Part shown: positions 51,101 through 59,034 of the stretch, piece after piece
How positions within the stretch are numbered: position 1 is the stretch's first letter
How the letters are laid out: each line of letters opens with the position of its first letter
DNA from: Flavobacterium sp.
GTDB taxonomy: Bacteria; Bacteroidota; Bacteroidia; Flavobacteriales; Flavobacteriaceae
DNA length: 61,199 nucleotides
Direction of reading: 5' to 3'
NCBI GenBank assembly: GCA_030151255.1
Contig: JASLED010000071.1
Coordinates: forward strand, 1-61,199
Notes under the pieces: model-generated
Database searches by the model: none
Seen by the model: only the letters and a program-made list of their open reading frames with translations
What the model was told of the DNA's origin: nothing
Made by a program: the position numbers and the translations under genes

Positions 51101-52879
51101 TTACATGCGCTCAGGTACAGCTATTCCTAAAAGTGAAAAAGCATCTTTAATAACTAAACCTGTTTTTTGAGATAATTGAACTCTAAATATTTTTAGTTCT
51201 TCATTGTCTTCTCCTAAAATAGAAACTGTTTGGTAAAATGAATTGTATTCTCTTACTAAATCGTAAACATAATTTGCAATTAATGCTGGACTATGTGTAC
51301 GAGCTGCATTTTGAATTACATCTGGAAAATCAGCCAATAATTTTAATAATTCTTTTTCTTTTTCATCTAATACGATAGATGTAATTGTTTTGTCTAACGC
51401 AAAATCTGCTCTGCGCAAAATTGATTGAATACGCGCATAAGTATATTGAATAAACGGACCCGTATTTCCTGCAAAATCAACTGATTCTTCTGGGTTAAAC
51501 AATATTCTTTTCTTCGGATCTACTTTTAAAATATAGTATTTCAAAGCCCCCAAACCAATTGTTTTGTACAATTTATTTTTTTCTTCTTCAGAATATCCTT
51601 CTAATTTGCCTAAATCTTCAGAAATTGTTTTTGCAGTTGTTGTCATATCTTGCATCAACTCATCAGCATCTACAACTGTTCCTTCTCTACTCTTCATTTT
51701 TCCTGAAGGTAAATCAACCATTCCGTATGATAAATGATACAAGCTATCTGCCCAATCAAAGCCTAATTTCTTTAAGATTAAGAATAATACTTTGAAGTGG
51801 TAATCTTGCTCGTTACCAACGGTATATACCATTCCGCCAACATCCTGAAAATCTTTCACACGCTGAATAGCTGTTCCGATATCTTGTGTCATATATACAG
51901 AAGTACCGTCGCCACGAAGAACTAATTTTTCGTCCAAGCCTTCGTCTGTCAAATCAATCCAAACCGAATTGTCTTCTTTTTTGAAGAAAACTCCTCTTGC
52001 CAATCCGTCTTCTACCACATCTTTTCCAAGCAAGTAGGTATTACTTTCGTAGTAATTTTTATCAAAATCGATTCCTAAATTAGCATAAGAAACCGCAAAT
52101 CCGTCGTACACCCATTGGTTCATTGTTTTCCACAATTGGATTACTTCTGGCACGCCTGCTTCCCAATCCAACAACATTTGCTTCGCTTCTTTGATAATTG
52201 GCGCTTCTGCTTTAGCTTGGTCTTCCGTTAATCCTTGTTCGATTAACGCATTGATTTGTTTTTTATACTCAACGTCGAATTTTACATAGTAATTTCCAAC
52301 TAATTTATCTCCTTTTAATCCTGTTGATTCTGGTGTTTCTCCATTACCAAATTTTTGCCAAGCCAACATTGACTTACAAATATGGATTCCTCTATCGTTG
52401 ATAATTTGTGTTTTGTACACTTTTTTTCCTGAAGCTTTTAAAATTTCAGCTACTGAAAAACCTAATAAATTATTACGAACGTGCCCTAAGTGCAATGGTT
52501 TGTTGGTGTTTGGCGAAGAATATTCTACCAAAACTGATTTATCTTCTAAATTTGGTTGGACAAAACCATACTTTACCTCATCTTTTATAGAAGCAAAGAA
52601 ATTGATATAATAAGAATCTGAAATAACAAGATTTAAAAATCCCTTTACAACGTTAAACCGTTCAACTTCAGAAGTATTTTCAACAAGATATTCTCCTATT
52701 TTTGTTCCAATTTCAATAGGATTTCCCTTAATTTGCTTTAAAAATGGAAAAATAACAACTGTAATATCTCCTTCAAATTCTTTTCTTGTTACTTGATATT
52801 CTACTTTATCAATAGTAACATCATACAACTCTTGGGTTGCTTTTATAATTTGAGGAGTTAGGATTTGATTCAACATCAT
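51101..52879 (-). CDS. argS: Arginyl-tRNA synthetase
   Basis: A 592-residue class I synthetase. N-terminal additional domain about 1-110, then the HIGH-type PLHLGHVRNNL, the Rossmann core with QIINDRG, a KMSKS-like GKMKSREGTVVDADEL, and an anticodon-binding domain with the terminal PERM. The start is ATG at 52879 (or the next codon, 52876); an in-frame TTG at 52885 precedes it. A perfect -7 box TATCTTTG lies 18 bp upstream. It is the first gene of an operon whose remaining members are envelope O-acylation proteins. Confidence 0.97.
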   Translation of the reverse strand: MMLNQILTPQIIKATQELYDVTIDKVEYQVTRKEFEGDITVVIFPFLKQIKGNPIEIGTKIGEYLVENTSEVERFNVVKGFLNLVISDSYYINFFASIKDEVKYGFVQPNLEDKSVLVEYSSPNTNKPLHLGHVRNNLLGFSVAEILKASGKKVYKTQIINDRGIHICKSMLAWQKFGNGETPESTGLKGDKLVGNYYVKFDVEYKKQINALIEQGLTEDQAKAEAPIIKEAKQMLLDWEAGVPEVIQLWKTMNQWVYDGFAVSYANLGIDFDKNYYESNTYLLGKDVVEDGLARGVFFKKEDNSVWIDLTDEGLDEKLVLRGDGTSVYMTQDIGTAIQRVKDFQDVGGMVYTVGNEQDYHFKVLFLILKKLGFDWADSLYHLSYGMVDLPSGKMKSREGTVVDADELMQDMTTTAKTISEDLGKLEGYSEEEKNKLYKTIGLGALKYYILKVDPKKRILFNPEESVDFAGNTGPFIQYTYARIQSILRRADFALDKTITSIVLDEKEKELLKLLADFPDVIQNAARTHSPALIANYVYDLVREYNSFYQTVSILGEDNEELKIFRVQLSQKTGLVIKDAFSLLGIAVPERM

Positions 52880-52885
52880 TAACAA

Positions 52886-53138
52886 AATTTAATAGGCAAA
52901 GATAATTCTTATTTATTCATCTATAAAATAGATAAAAGGAAAATTTATGCTGTTGGATAAGAACTCGAATTAAAAGTGAATGATAAGTGCTAAATGGCAC
53001 TCTATTTATCTTTGATTTTTATACGTTGAATGTTATATGTGAGGAAAAGTTAGTTGTTGTCGGGAGTTTATAGAACAAAGTTTCTCTATGATTTATTTTA
53101 TATTGATAAATGGAAAATATTAAGCTATTTTATAAATA
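52886..53138. other. Intergenic region upstream of argS
   Basis: Contains the argS -7 box and a plus-strand TATCTTTG (53007-53014) that precedes no visible gene. The rest has no ORF or repeat that I can interpret. It may be decayed sequence linked to the RHS remnant. Confidence 0.35.
52897..52904 (-). promoter_or_regulatory. -7 box (TATCTTTG) of argS
   Basis: A perfect minus-strand TANNTTTG, 17 bp upstream of the argS ATG. Confidence 0.65.
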
Positions 53139-53173
53139 CCAAACCTGCTAATCGAATGATTAGCAGGTTTTTA
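53139..53173 (-). terminator. Intrinsic terminator of the small membrane protein gene
   Basis: A 13-bp perfect stem (aaacctgctaatc with gattagcaggttt), loop gaat. The T-run on the plus side is stronger than on the minus side. Confidence 0.75.
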
Positions 53174-53186
53174 TCTTTCATTTTTT

Positions 53187-53369
53187 TTAAAAGTAACTCT
53201 TAATTTTTATTATCAAAAAGATAACTCCTAGGATAAAAAACAAATAAAACATCAAATAATAATTTGTATTTATTGCTAAACTAAATCCATCTTCATATTT
53301 TGGTTTTTTATTTTTCAAAATCCCTATTAAACCAATTATTATCATCAATATACTAATTACTATATACAT
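53187..53369 (-). CDS. Two-helix mini membrane protein next to RHS remnant
   Basis: A 60-residue protein with two membrane segments (residues 1-18 and 38-58) and a charged loop (KNKKPKYEDGF). It starts 14 bp downstream of the RHS-core remnant on the same strand. Genes in this position are often immunity proteins for RHS C-terminal toxins, but the toxin region here is only about 20 residues, so the protein may be an orphan immunity factor, or unrelated. No family recognised. Confidence 0.55.
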   Translation of the reverse strand: MYIVISILMIIIGLIGILKNKKPKYEDGFSLAINTNYYLMFYLFFILGVIFLIIKIKSYF

Positions 53370-53383
53370 CGTCTATTTACTTT

Positions 53384-53754
53384 TTAAAAAATTATTCCGT
53401 ATAAGCCCATCTTGCTTTCTTTACTAACTCTCCATTCATCCGCACTCATCCCCGTTGGATCAACAAACATAATAGGGTTGTTACCCACATAAGAATACGG
53501 CTCCATCGTTTGCTCTGCTAGCGGATCTACATTAACAAAAATACTAATTTTTGGATCGTAATACCGTGCACCATAATAATACAAATTGGTTTCGCGGTCG
53601 AGCGCTTTGCCGTTGTACAAATAAGGGTGGTATAGCTACTTTGGTGTTCTTCAAACAGTATTTCTCCAAATGCCATATACTCTACGTGCTGGCTGATGTT
53701 GCCGTTGCTGGTAGTTATATAAGAACTACTACCCAAATGATTTGGGTTTGATCT
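53384..53754 (-). pseudogene. RHS-repeat-associated core remnant with frameshift
   Basis: Two reading frames together spell the RHS core end: NPNHLGSSSYITTSNGNISQHVEYMAFGE in one, then YNGKALDRETNLYYYGARYYDPKISIF...NNPIMFVDPTGM in another. The break is at the GGG on the plus strand (53625-53627; CCC on the minus): one more C would restore the usual TTPYLYNGK reading. Nothing before NPNHLGSS resembles an RHS, so thousands of bases of the 5' part are missing. The tail after DPTGM is about 20 residues (SADEWRVSKESK...), too short for a toxin domain. A decayed fragment. Confidence 0.88.
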
Positions 53755-53793
53755 GTGAGCGAAAAAAAAAGATAAGAAATAAATGCAACATAT

Positions 53794-53809
53794 CAATGTA
53801 ATCACATTG
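53794..53809. repeat. Short inverted repeat beside the RHS remnant
   Basis: CAATGT-AATC-ACATTG, a perfect 6-bp stem with a 4-base loop, just beyond the 5' limit of the RHS homology. Could be a remnant junction or chance. Confidence 0.4.
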
Positions 53810-53844
53810 CTTGGCACGTTAGAAAAGTAAAACGTATAGAAATA

Positions 53845-53874
53845 AAAAAAGTCTATCCTTCCGATAGACTTTTT
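53845..53874 (-). terminator. Intrinsic terminator of the tRNA-Val array
   Basis: A stem aaaaagtctatc with gatagactttt, loop cttcc, 5 bp after the last tRNA. Confidence 0.9.
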
Positions 53875-53878
53875 ATTG

Positions 53879-53953
53879 TGGGCGATGAGGGATTCGAACC
53901 CCCGACCCCCTCGGTGTAAACGAGGTGCTCTGAACCAACTGAGCTAATCGCCC
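53879..53953 (-). tRNA. tRNA-Val (anticodon UAC), copy 4 in transcription order
   Basis: 75 nt including the discriminator A. Acceptor GGGCGAT/ATCGCCC, anticodon loop TTTACAC with TAC, T-loop TTCGAAT. No CCA is encoded. Identical to the other three copies. Confidence 0.97.
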
Positions 53954-53978
53954 GTAATTGTATTTTTTGAAAATCTTG

Positions 53979-54053
53979 TGGGCGATGAGGGATTCGAACC
54001 CCCGACCCCCTCGGTGTAAACGAGGTGCTCTGAACCAACTGAGCTAATCGCCC
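53979..54053 (-). tRNA. tRNA-Val (anticodon UAC), copy 3
   Basis: Identical 75-nt tRNA; 25 bp separate it from the next copy downstream. Confidence 0.97.
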
Positions 54054-54077
54054 GAATTAACTTTTATGTAAAAAATG

Positions 54078-54152
54078 TGGGCGATGAGGGATTCGAACCC
54101 CCGACCCCCTCGGTGTAAACGAGGTGCTCTGAACCAACTGAGCTAATCGCCC
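54078..54152 (-). tRNA. tRNA-Val (anticodon UAC), copy 2
   Basis: Identical 75-nt tRNA; 24 bp to the next copy. Confidence 0.97.
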
Positions 54153-54200
54153 GTATATTTTATATAATATTCGGAATTTTCAAAAAACACAAAAGAATGG

Positions 54201-54275
54201 TGGGCGATGAGGGATTCGAACCCCCGACCCCCTCGGTGTAAACGAGGTGCTCTGAACCAACTGAGCTAATCGCCC
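54201..54275 (-). tRNA. tRNA-Val (anticodon UAC), copy 1
   Basis: Identical 75-nt tRNA and the first transcribed; 48 bp to the next copy. Confidence 0.97.
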
Positions 54276-54317
54276 ATTCTTTTAAAGAACGTTGTAATCG
54301 TTTGTTGATTACGGGTG

Positions 54318-54347
54318 CAAATATACGACGGTATTTTTAGTTTGCAA
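54318..54347 (-). promoter_or_regulatory. Promoter of the tRNA-Val array (TTG-N19-TATATTTG)
   Basis: On the minus strand: -33 TTG at 54347-54345, 19 bp, perfect -7 box 54325-54318. The first tRNA begins 42 bp downstream. A textbook Bacteroidota promoter. Confidence 0.85.
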
Positions 54348-54365
54348 GTTTTTTAAAAACTTTTT

Positions 54366-55583
54366 TTATAAAATTTCTGCAACTACAAATGTGCTTCCGC
54401 CTATGTAAATCAAGTCTTCTGGTGTTGCTACAAGTTTCGCTTTTTCATAAGCTTCTGAAATTGAACCAACAACCTCTCCATTCAAATTAAATTCATTCGC
54501 CTTTTTTGCTAAAAGTTCTCCATCCAATCCACGAAAGATATTTGGCTTTGAGAAAAAATATTTTGCATCTTTTGGCAATAAAGGCAATACACTATCCAAA
54601 TCTTTGTCGTTTACAACTCCAAAAACAATGTATAAATTTTTGTATTTCTCTGTTTTTAACTGTTCCATTACCATAGAAAGTCCATGATCATTATGTGCGG
54701 TATCTGCAATTACCTTTGGATTTTGTTGTAAAACCTGCCATCTGCCCCATAATTTTGTATTGGCAACAACATTTTTCAGACCTTCTTCTTCATTTTTTGT
54801 TGTAATTGTAAAGTACTTTCTCAGTAATTCGATTGCTTGACGAACGGTTCTTATATTTTTTTGTTGATATAAACCTCCTAAATCAGACGTTAACTGATTT
54901 GTTGAATAGGTTTCTGAGGCAAAATAAATCGGACTATTGCCTTCTTTTGTCTTTTGAATAAATACGGGTTGGGTTTCTTCGGTGTATTCGCCAATCACAA
55001 CAGGAACAGCTGGTTTGATAACACCTGCTTTTTCTCCTGCTATTTCAGCTAATGTTTCGCCTAAAAATGCGGTATGATCTTTACCTATATTGGTAATAAT
55101 AGAAACTAATGGTGTTATGATATTAGTTGCATCTAATCTTCCTCCCATTCCTACTTCGATTACAGCTACATCCACTTGTTCTTTTTCAAAATAATCAAAT
55201 GCCATTCCAACTGTCATTTCAAAAAAGCTCAACGATTCTTGTTCGAAAAATGGTTTATTTTGAACTATAAATTCGACCACAGCTTCTTCAGAAATTTCAT
55301 TTCCATTTATTTTAATTCGCTCACGAAAATCTTTCATGTGAGGCGAAGTATACAAACCAACCTTATAACCTGCTTCTTGTAATATTGATGCCAACATGGA
55401 AGAAGTAGATCCTTTTCCGTTGGTACCCGCTATATGAATAGTTTTTATTTTTTGTTCGGGATGATTTAAATGAGTTGATAATTTTTCTATGTTTGATAAA
55501 TCTGCTTTATATGCTACTGCACCTTGTAATTGATACATAGGCAATTGATCAAACATCCATGCAACGGTTTCTTGATATGTCAT
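54366..55583 (-). CDS. folC: Folylpolyglutamate synthase / dihydrofolate synthase FolC
   Basis: A 405-residue Mur-ligase-like ATP enzyme that adds glutamate to dihydropteroate or folates. IHIAGTNGKGSTSSMLASIL (P-loop), YTSPHMKDFRERIKINGN, FFEMTVGMAFDYF, EVGMGGRLDATN and TNIGKDHTAFLG match the family; ADTAHNDHGL replaces the usual DGAHN. Bifunctionality is assumed from the one-copy pattern in bacteria. It lies 22 bp after the TonB-like gene and is the last member of exbB-exbD-tonB-folC. Confidence 0.95.
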   Translation of the reverse strand: MTYQETVAWMFDQLPMYQLQGAVAYKADLSNIEKLSTHLNHPEQKIKTIHIAGTNGKGSTSSMLASILQEAGYKVGLYTSPHMKDFRERIKINGNEISEEAVVEFIVQNKPFFEQESLSFFEMTVGMAFDYFEKEQVDVAVIEVGMGGRLDATNIITPLVSIITNIGKDHTAFLGETLAEIAGEKAGVIKPAVPVVIGEYTEETQPVFIQKTKEGNSPIYFASETYSTNQLTSDLGGLYQQKNIRTVRQAIELLRKYFTITTKNEEEGLKNVVANTKLWGRWQVLQQNPKVIADTAHNDHGLSMVMEQLKTEKYKNLYIVFGVVNDKDLDSVLPLLPKDAKYFFSKPNIFRGLDGELLAKKANEFNLNGEVVGSISEAYEKAKLVATPEDLIYIGGSTFVVAEIL

Positions 55584-55605
55584 TTTTATTAAATATAATA
55601 AGAAT

Positions 55606-56418
55606 CTATGTTCCTACTCTGAAATTAATTACTATAAATCCGATTTGAATTGTTGGTGCGTTATCGTCTTTTTGCCATTTAAACTTATTGGCTGTTTCTA
55701 TTGCAGCATCTGTTAAACAAGCAGCAGAATTTGTTGTTCCTTTTGTTGGACGAGCTTCAACCACATTTCCATTTTTGTTTACTCGAATTTCTATTACAAC
55801 TGTTCCTACTTCATTGCAGTTTGGCACAACCTTTCCGCTCGATGTTAAAATTCTACCATTTAATCCCCAACTTGCACCTCCACCAAAACCTCCTATTCCT
55901 TTAGCATCACCATATGCAGAATTCGAATAAATATCTCCTGACAATTTTCCTTGATCACCGTGTTGATTCAAATCTCCTTGCCCTTCACTTTTTATTCCAC
56001 TTTGTTTTGGCCCGTTTATTAAACTGAACAAAGCATCTGTTGTGCTCTGATTTGGTTTTAATTCTTTTTTAGATTCGGGTTTTATTACAACATTATCTTG
56101 CTTTGGTTTTACTACATCGTTCGTTTTTATAAAAGGAGCTGCTATTGTATTTTGTACAATTATTGGCTTTGCTTCTACCTCAACAATTTCTTGAACAAAG
56201 ATAGCTTCTGGAGCGGTTTCTACCATCTCTTTTGGCTGAATATTTCCTTTTCCTTGTTCTGAATTACCAAAACTAATGGCAATTTCGCCACCTAACAACA
56301 AATCGATTGGTTGTTGCAAAGTTATTTTATATAAAAAAAACAACAAGAACATCAATGCAAAAACTGCCGATGTAATAGCAAATGCCTTTCTTTCGCTCTT
56401 TGTTTTTAATATCTTCAT
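55606..56418 (-). CDS. TonB-like energy transducer
   Basis: A 270-residue protein: a short cytoplasmic start, one membrane helix (about 15-33), a long low-complexity periplasmic span (about 45-175) and a C-terminal TonB-like domain (about 190-270: VGTVVIEIRVNKNGNVVEARPTKGTTNSAACLTDAAIETANKFKW). The Pro-rich stretch of E. coli TonB is weak. It is the third gene after exbB and exbD with 3-bp gaps, so it is the dedicated partner of that motor. It may energise a TonB receptor or act as a TolA equivalent. Confidence 0.88.
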   Translation of the reverse strand: MKILKTKSERKAFAITSAVFALMFLLFFLYKITLQQPIDLLLGGEIAISFGNSEQGKGNIQPKEMVETAPEAIFVQEIVEVEAKPIIVQNTIAAPFIKTNDVVKPKQDNVVIKPESKKELKPNQSTTDALFSLINGPKQSGIKSEGQGDLNQHGDQGKLSGDIYSNSAYGDAKGIGGFGGGASWGLNGRILTSSGKVVPNCNEVGTVVIEIRVNKNGNVVEARPTKGTTNSAACLTDAAIETANKFKWQKDDNAPTIQIGFIVINFRVGT

Positions 56419-56421
56419 ACT

Positions 56422-56817
56422 TTACTTTGGTTCTACTGCCAAAACTATTTTATAATTATTTCTATAAGCAATATCCATTACAAATACCGCATCTTCTACT
56501 GGCACACCTTTAGCAACATGAAGCACAATATTGGACTCGTTTTGATTTACTAATTTTTGCTTCAACATTTCTTCCAAAATATTTGATGAAACTTGCTCTT
56601 TATCTATGAAATAATTGGATTGATTATCTATACTTACCGCTACCGTTTCTATTGCTCCTGATTGCCCATCTGCATTGGGTAAAATTAAATCTAAAGCATT
56701 GGTTGTTGTCATGGTTGTAATTGCCACCATGAAAAATATCAATAACAGAAAAACAATATCTGTCATGGACGACATATTAAATTCTGCCCGAACTTTATTT
56801 CTTCCCCTAATATTCAT
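56422..56817 (-). CDS. Biopolymer transport protein ExbD/TolR
   Basis: A 131-residue inner-membrane protein with a short cytoplasmic end, one helix (MTDIVFLLLIFFMVAITTM, about 17-37) whose Asp19 is the proton-carrying residue of the family, and a periplasmic domain with LDLILPNA and the conserved VPVEDAVFVMDIA. Together with ExbB it converts proton-motive force into mechanical work. 3 bp separate it from both neighbours. Confidence 0.93.
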   Translation of the reverse strand: MNIRGRNKVRAEFNMSSMTDIVFLLLIFFMVAITTMTTTNALDLILPNADGQSGAIETVAVSIDNQSNYFIDKEQVSSNILEEMLKQKLVNQNESNIVLHVAKGVPVEDAVFVMDIAYRNNYKIVLAVEPK

Positions 56818-56820
56818 AGC

Positions 56821-57528
56821 TTATACTGGCTCATTTAACAGATCTAAAAACTCTACCGCAGTAGCTTCTAATTGATGAACAATTTTGTCAATTTGACTCA
56901 CCAAATGATTATAACCTACATAAGCAATAATACCCACAATTAACCCGAAAATTGTTGTCATCATAGCAGTATAAATTCCTTCTGCCAACACGCTCATATC
57001 AATTCTTGAAGAACCGCTTGTGGACATTTCATGAAATGCCATAACCATACCTACAACAGTTCCTAAAAAACCCGTCATTGGGCCGGCGCCAGAGAGTGTT
57101 GCTAAAAGATTAATATTTTTTTCCATCTTATATACTTCTAATTTACCTGTATTTTCAATAGCTGTTGTAATATCTTGTAAAGGTTTGCCAATACGCGATA
57201 TTCCTTTTGCAATAAGACGTGCCACCGGTGCATTTGTATTTGCACAGAGCATTTTGGCCTGATCTATTTTGCCTTGGGATAAATACATTCTGATTTGCGT
57301 CATGAAGTTTTCATCTACTTTTGCTGCTTTTTTAATGGCAAAAAAGCGTTCTAAATACACATAAATAGAAACAAACAACATAATGAAAATAACAACCATT
57401 ACGGATTGACCAATAATTCCGCCACTAAAAACAATTTCGCCTAAACTCAATTCTTCTTTTACAGGTGTTATTACTTCAATTATTTCTTGAGTTACAGCAG
57501 TAGAGTCTGTTTGTAGAAAATGATACAT
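56821..57528 (-). CDS. MotA/TolQ/ExbB proton channel family protein
   Basis: A 235-residue inner-membrane protein with three membrane helices (about 30-60, 130-160, 175-200). NLLATLSGAGPMTGFLGTVVGMVMAFHEM and GIYTAMMTTIFGLIVGIIAYVGYNHLV are the ExbB/TolQ signatures, with the channel-lining Thr residues retained. First gene of the exbB-exbD-tonB-folC operon. A one-mismatch -7 box (TATATTTA, minus) lies near 57571. Confidence 0.94.
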   Translation of the reverse strand: MYHFLQTDSTAVTQEIIEVITPVKEELSLGEIVFSGGIIGQSVMVVIFIMLFVSIYVYLERFFAIKKAAKVDENFMTQIRMYLSQGKIDQAKMLCANTNAPVARLIAKGISRIGKPLQDITTAIENTGKLEVYKMEKNINLLATLSGAGPMTGFLGTVVGMVMAFHEMSTSGSSRIDMSVLAEGIYTAMMTTIFGLIVGIIAYVGYNHLVSQIDKIVHQLEATAVEFLDLLNEPV

Positions 57529-57788
57529 AAAATTTATTTTTTCGTTCTTTTAAACAATCTTTTTTGATACTAAATATACAACGTTAATTTATTTTAAAAA
57601 ATTACTTTTTTTATTAACAATATATACAATATAACTTATTTGAGTTAATTTACACTTATTATTGATTTCTATTAGTAAAAGTTATTTTTACCTGAGATAA
57701 ACTGTAATAATGATTATTCAATCCTTCAACAAAACAAAAACAGGATGGGTTGAAATAATGAAATAATTATTTATCAACTGTACTTTAT
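57529..57788. other. Intergenic region between exbB and anmK
   Basis: With the terminator beyond it, about 320 bp without a gene. Apart from the exbB upstream region and the anmK terminator I see no ORF, RNA or repeat of note. Confidence 0.4.
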
Positions 57789-57820
57789 AAAAAAACGCCA
57801 AAATATTTTGGCGTTTTTTT
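57789..57820 (-). terminator. Intrinsic terminator of anmK
   Basis: A perfect palindromic stem aaaaaaacgccaaaat with attttggcgttttttt. Confidence 0.9.
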
Positions 57821-57848
57821 ATAAATTTAATTCTCAATACTTCAAAAA

Positions 57849-58937
57849 CTAATAAACCGGATCAAAAGTTTCATGAATAACACCCGAACTATGGTCATAC
57901 TGCGCACCTGTAACAGATGAAAGTACATTTACCTCATCTCTCATTTTTAGTACACCCAATAAACCAAAAACTAAAGCTTCTTTAAAATTGACTATTTCTT
58001 CTTCAGGTACAACAAATTTATAACTTGGTGCATAAAATGCCATTCGTTCCAATAAATAAGTATTAAAAGCCCCTCCGCCAGTAACTAAAATAGTAGTTTT
58101 ATTTTTCAATTTAATTCCTTCAGCAATTTGAATTGCAACATGTTCTGTAAGTGTTGCTAAATAATCTTCAACAGATAATGAATATGCAAAAATAATAGGA
58201 TTCAGTTCGCTTATCACAAATTCAATTCCCAACGATTTTGGTGGCAATTGTTTATAAAATTCAACATTATTTAAAGCAGTTAATAAATCATCATTTACTT
58301 TGCCACTTCGTGCAATTTCACCTCCTTTATCATATGCTAAATCTAATTTATTAGCTTGTGCATTTAACAACACATTTACTGGACAAAGATCATATGCAAT
58401 TCTAAAATTCAAATCATTTTCATAAGATACGTTAGCAAATCCACCCAAATTCAAACACGCATCATAATTTCCAAACAGCAATCTATCGCCAATTGGCACC
58501 AATGGCGCTCCTTGTCCTCCCAATAAAACATCTTGAACCCTAAAGTCACAAACTACTTTTGTATTAATGATGTCTGCTAAAATAAATCGATTGCCAATTT
58601 GATACGTATATCCTAAATCTGGTCGATGCAAAATCGTATGCCCATGAGAACAAACCAAGTCTAAATGTCGAATATTATTCTTTTGAATAAAAGTACTAAG
58701 TATTTCACCTAGATAAACTGTATAGATTTCATCTAATTTTTCCAGCGCTTCTCGGTCATAATTAATCGCTTCTTTCAAATTTATTATCCATTGGTCTGAA
58801 TACGGAATTGTTTCAGCCATAACAATTTCAAAAGTCCAAATATTTTCCTTATAATTAAAGGTAATAAATGCCAAATCAACTCCATCCAAAGAAGTGCCAG
58901 ACATTAGGCCAATTACATTATATTGATTATGTATCAT
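57849..58937 (-). CDS. anmK: Anhydro-N-acetylmuramic acid kinase
   Basis: A 362-residue cytoplasmic kinase that cleaves and phosphorylates 1,6-anhydro-MurNAc to MurNAc-6-phosphate in wall recycling. NVIGLMSGTSLDGVDLAF is the phosphate-binding start; SHGHTILHRPDLGYTYQIG, ADIINTKVVCDFRVQDVLLGGQGAPLVPIGD, LNLGGFANVSY and LVTGGGAFNTYLLERM are all family motifs. In-frame Met codons occur at 58973, 58955 and 58937; I chose the last because homology begins there, and the first TTG (59000) would lie in the opposite promoter. No murQ neighbour here. Confidence 0.94.
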   Translation of the reverse strand: MIHNQYNVIGLMSGTSLDGVDLAFITFNYKENIWTFEIVMAETIPYSDQWIINLKEAINYDREALEKLDEIYTVYLGEILSTFIQKNNIRHLDLVCSHGHTILHRPDLGYTYQIGNRFILADIINTKVVCDFRVQDVLLGGQGAPLVPIGDRLLFGNYDACLNLGGFANVSYENDLNFRIAYDLCPVNVLLNAQANKLDLAYDKGGEIARSGKVNDDLLTALNNVEFYKQLPPKSLGIEFVISELNPIIFAYSLSVEDYLATLTEHVAIQIAEGIKLKNKTTILVTGGGAFNTYLLERMAFYAPSYKFVVPEEEIVNFKEALVFGLLGVLKMRDEVNVLSSVTGAQYDHSSGVIHETFDPVY

Positions 58938-58960
58938 AAGGATAAATTTACTCATTGTAA

Positions 58961-59009
58961 TTGAATATTTCATAATATTCCTATATATTTGGCACGACAA
59001 ATAAATTTG
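58961..59009 (+). promoter_or_regulatory. Tandem -7 boxes of the acyl-CoA dehydrogenase gene
   Basis: TTG (58961-58963) - N20 - TATATTTG (58984-58991), and a second perfect box TAAATTTG (59002-59009). The ATG is 25 bp beyond the second. The region also holds the 5' end of the divergent anmK transcript. Confidence 0.7.
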
Positions 59010-59034
59010 ATTACAACTAAAAAACCTATATTTA

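Noticed and set aside
53007..53014. A plus-strand TATCTTTG box
   Set aside because: No gene follows on the plus strand before the convergent tRNA array and RHS remnant; kept only as a note in the intergenic entry.
53384..53620. An intact small RHS toxin
   Set aside because: Only about 20 residues follow the core end DPTGM and the frame is broken upstream, so no toxin domain is present.
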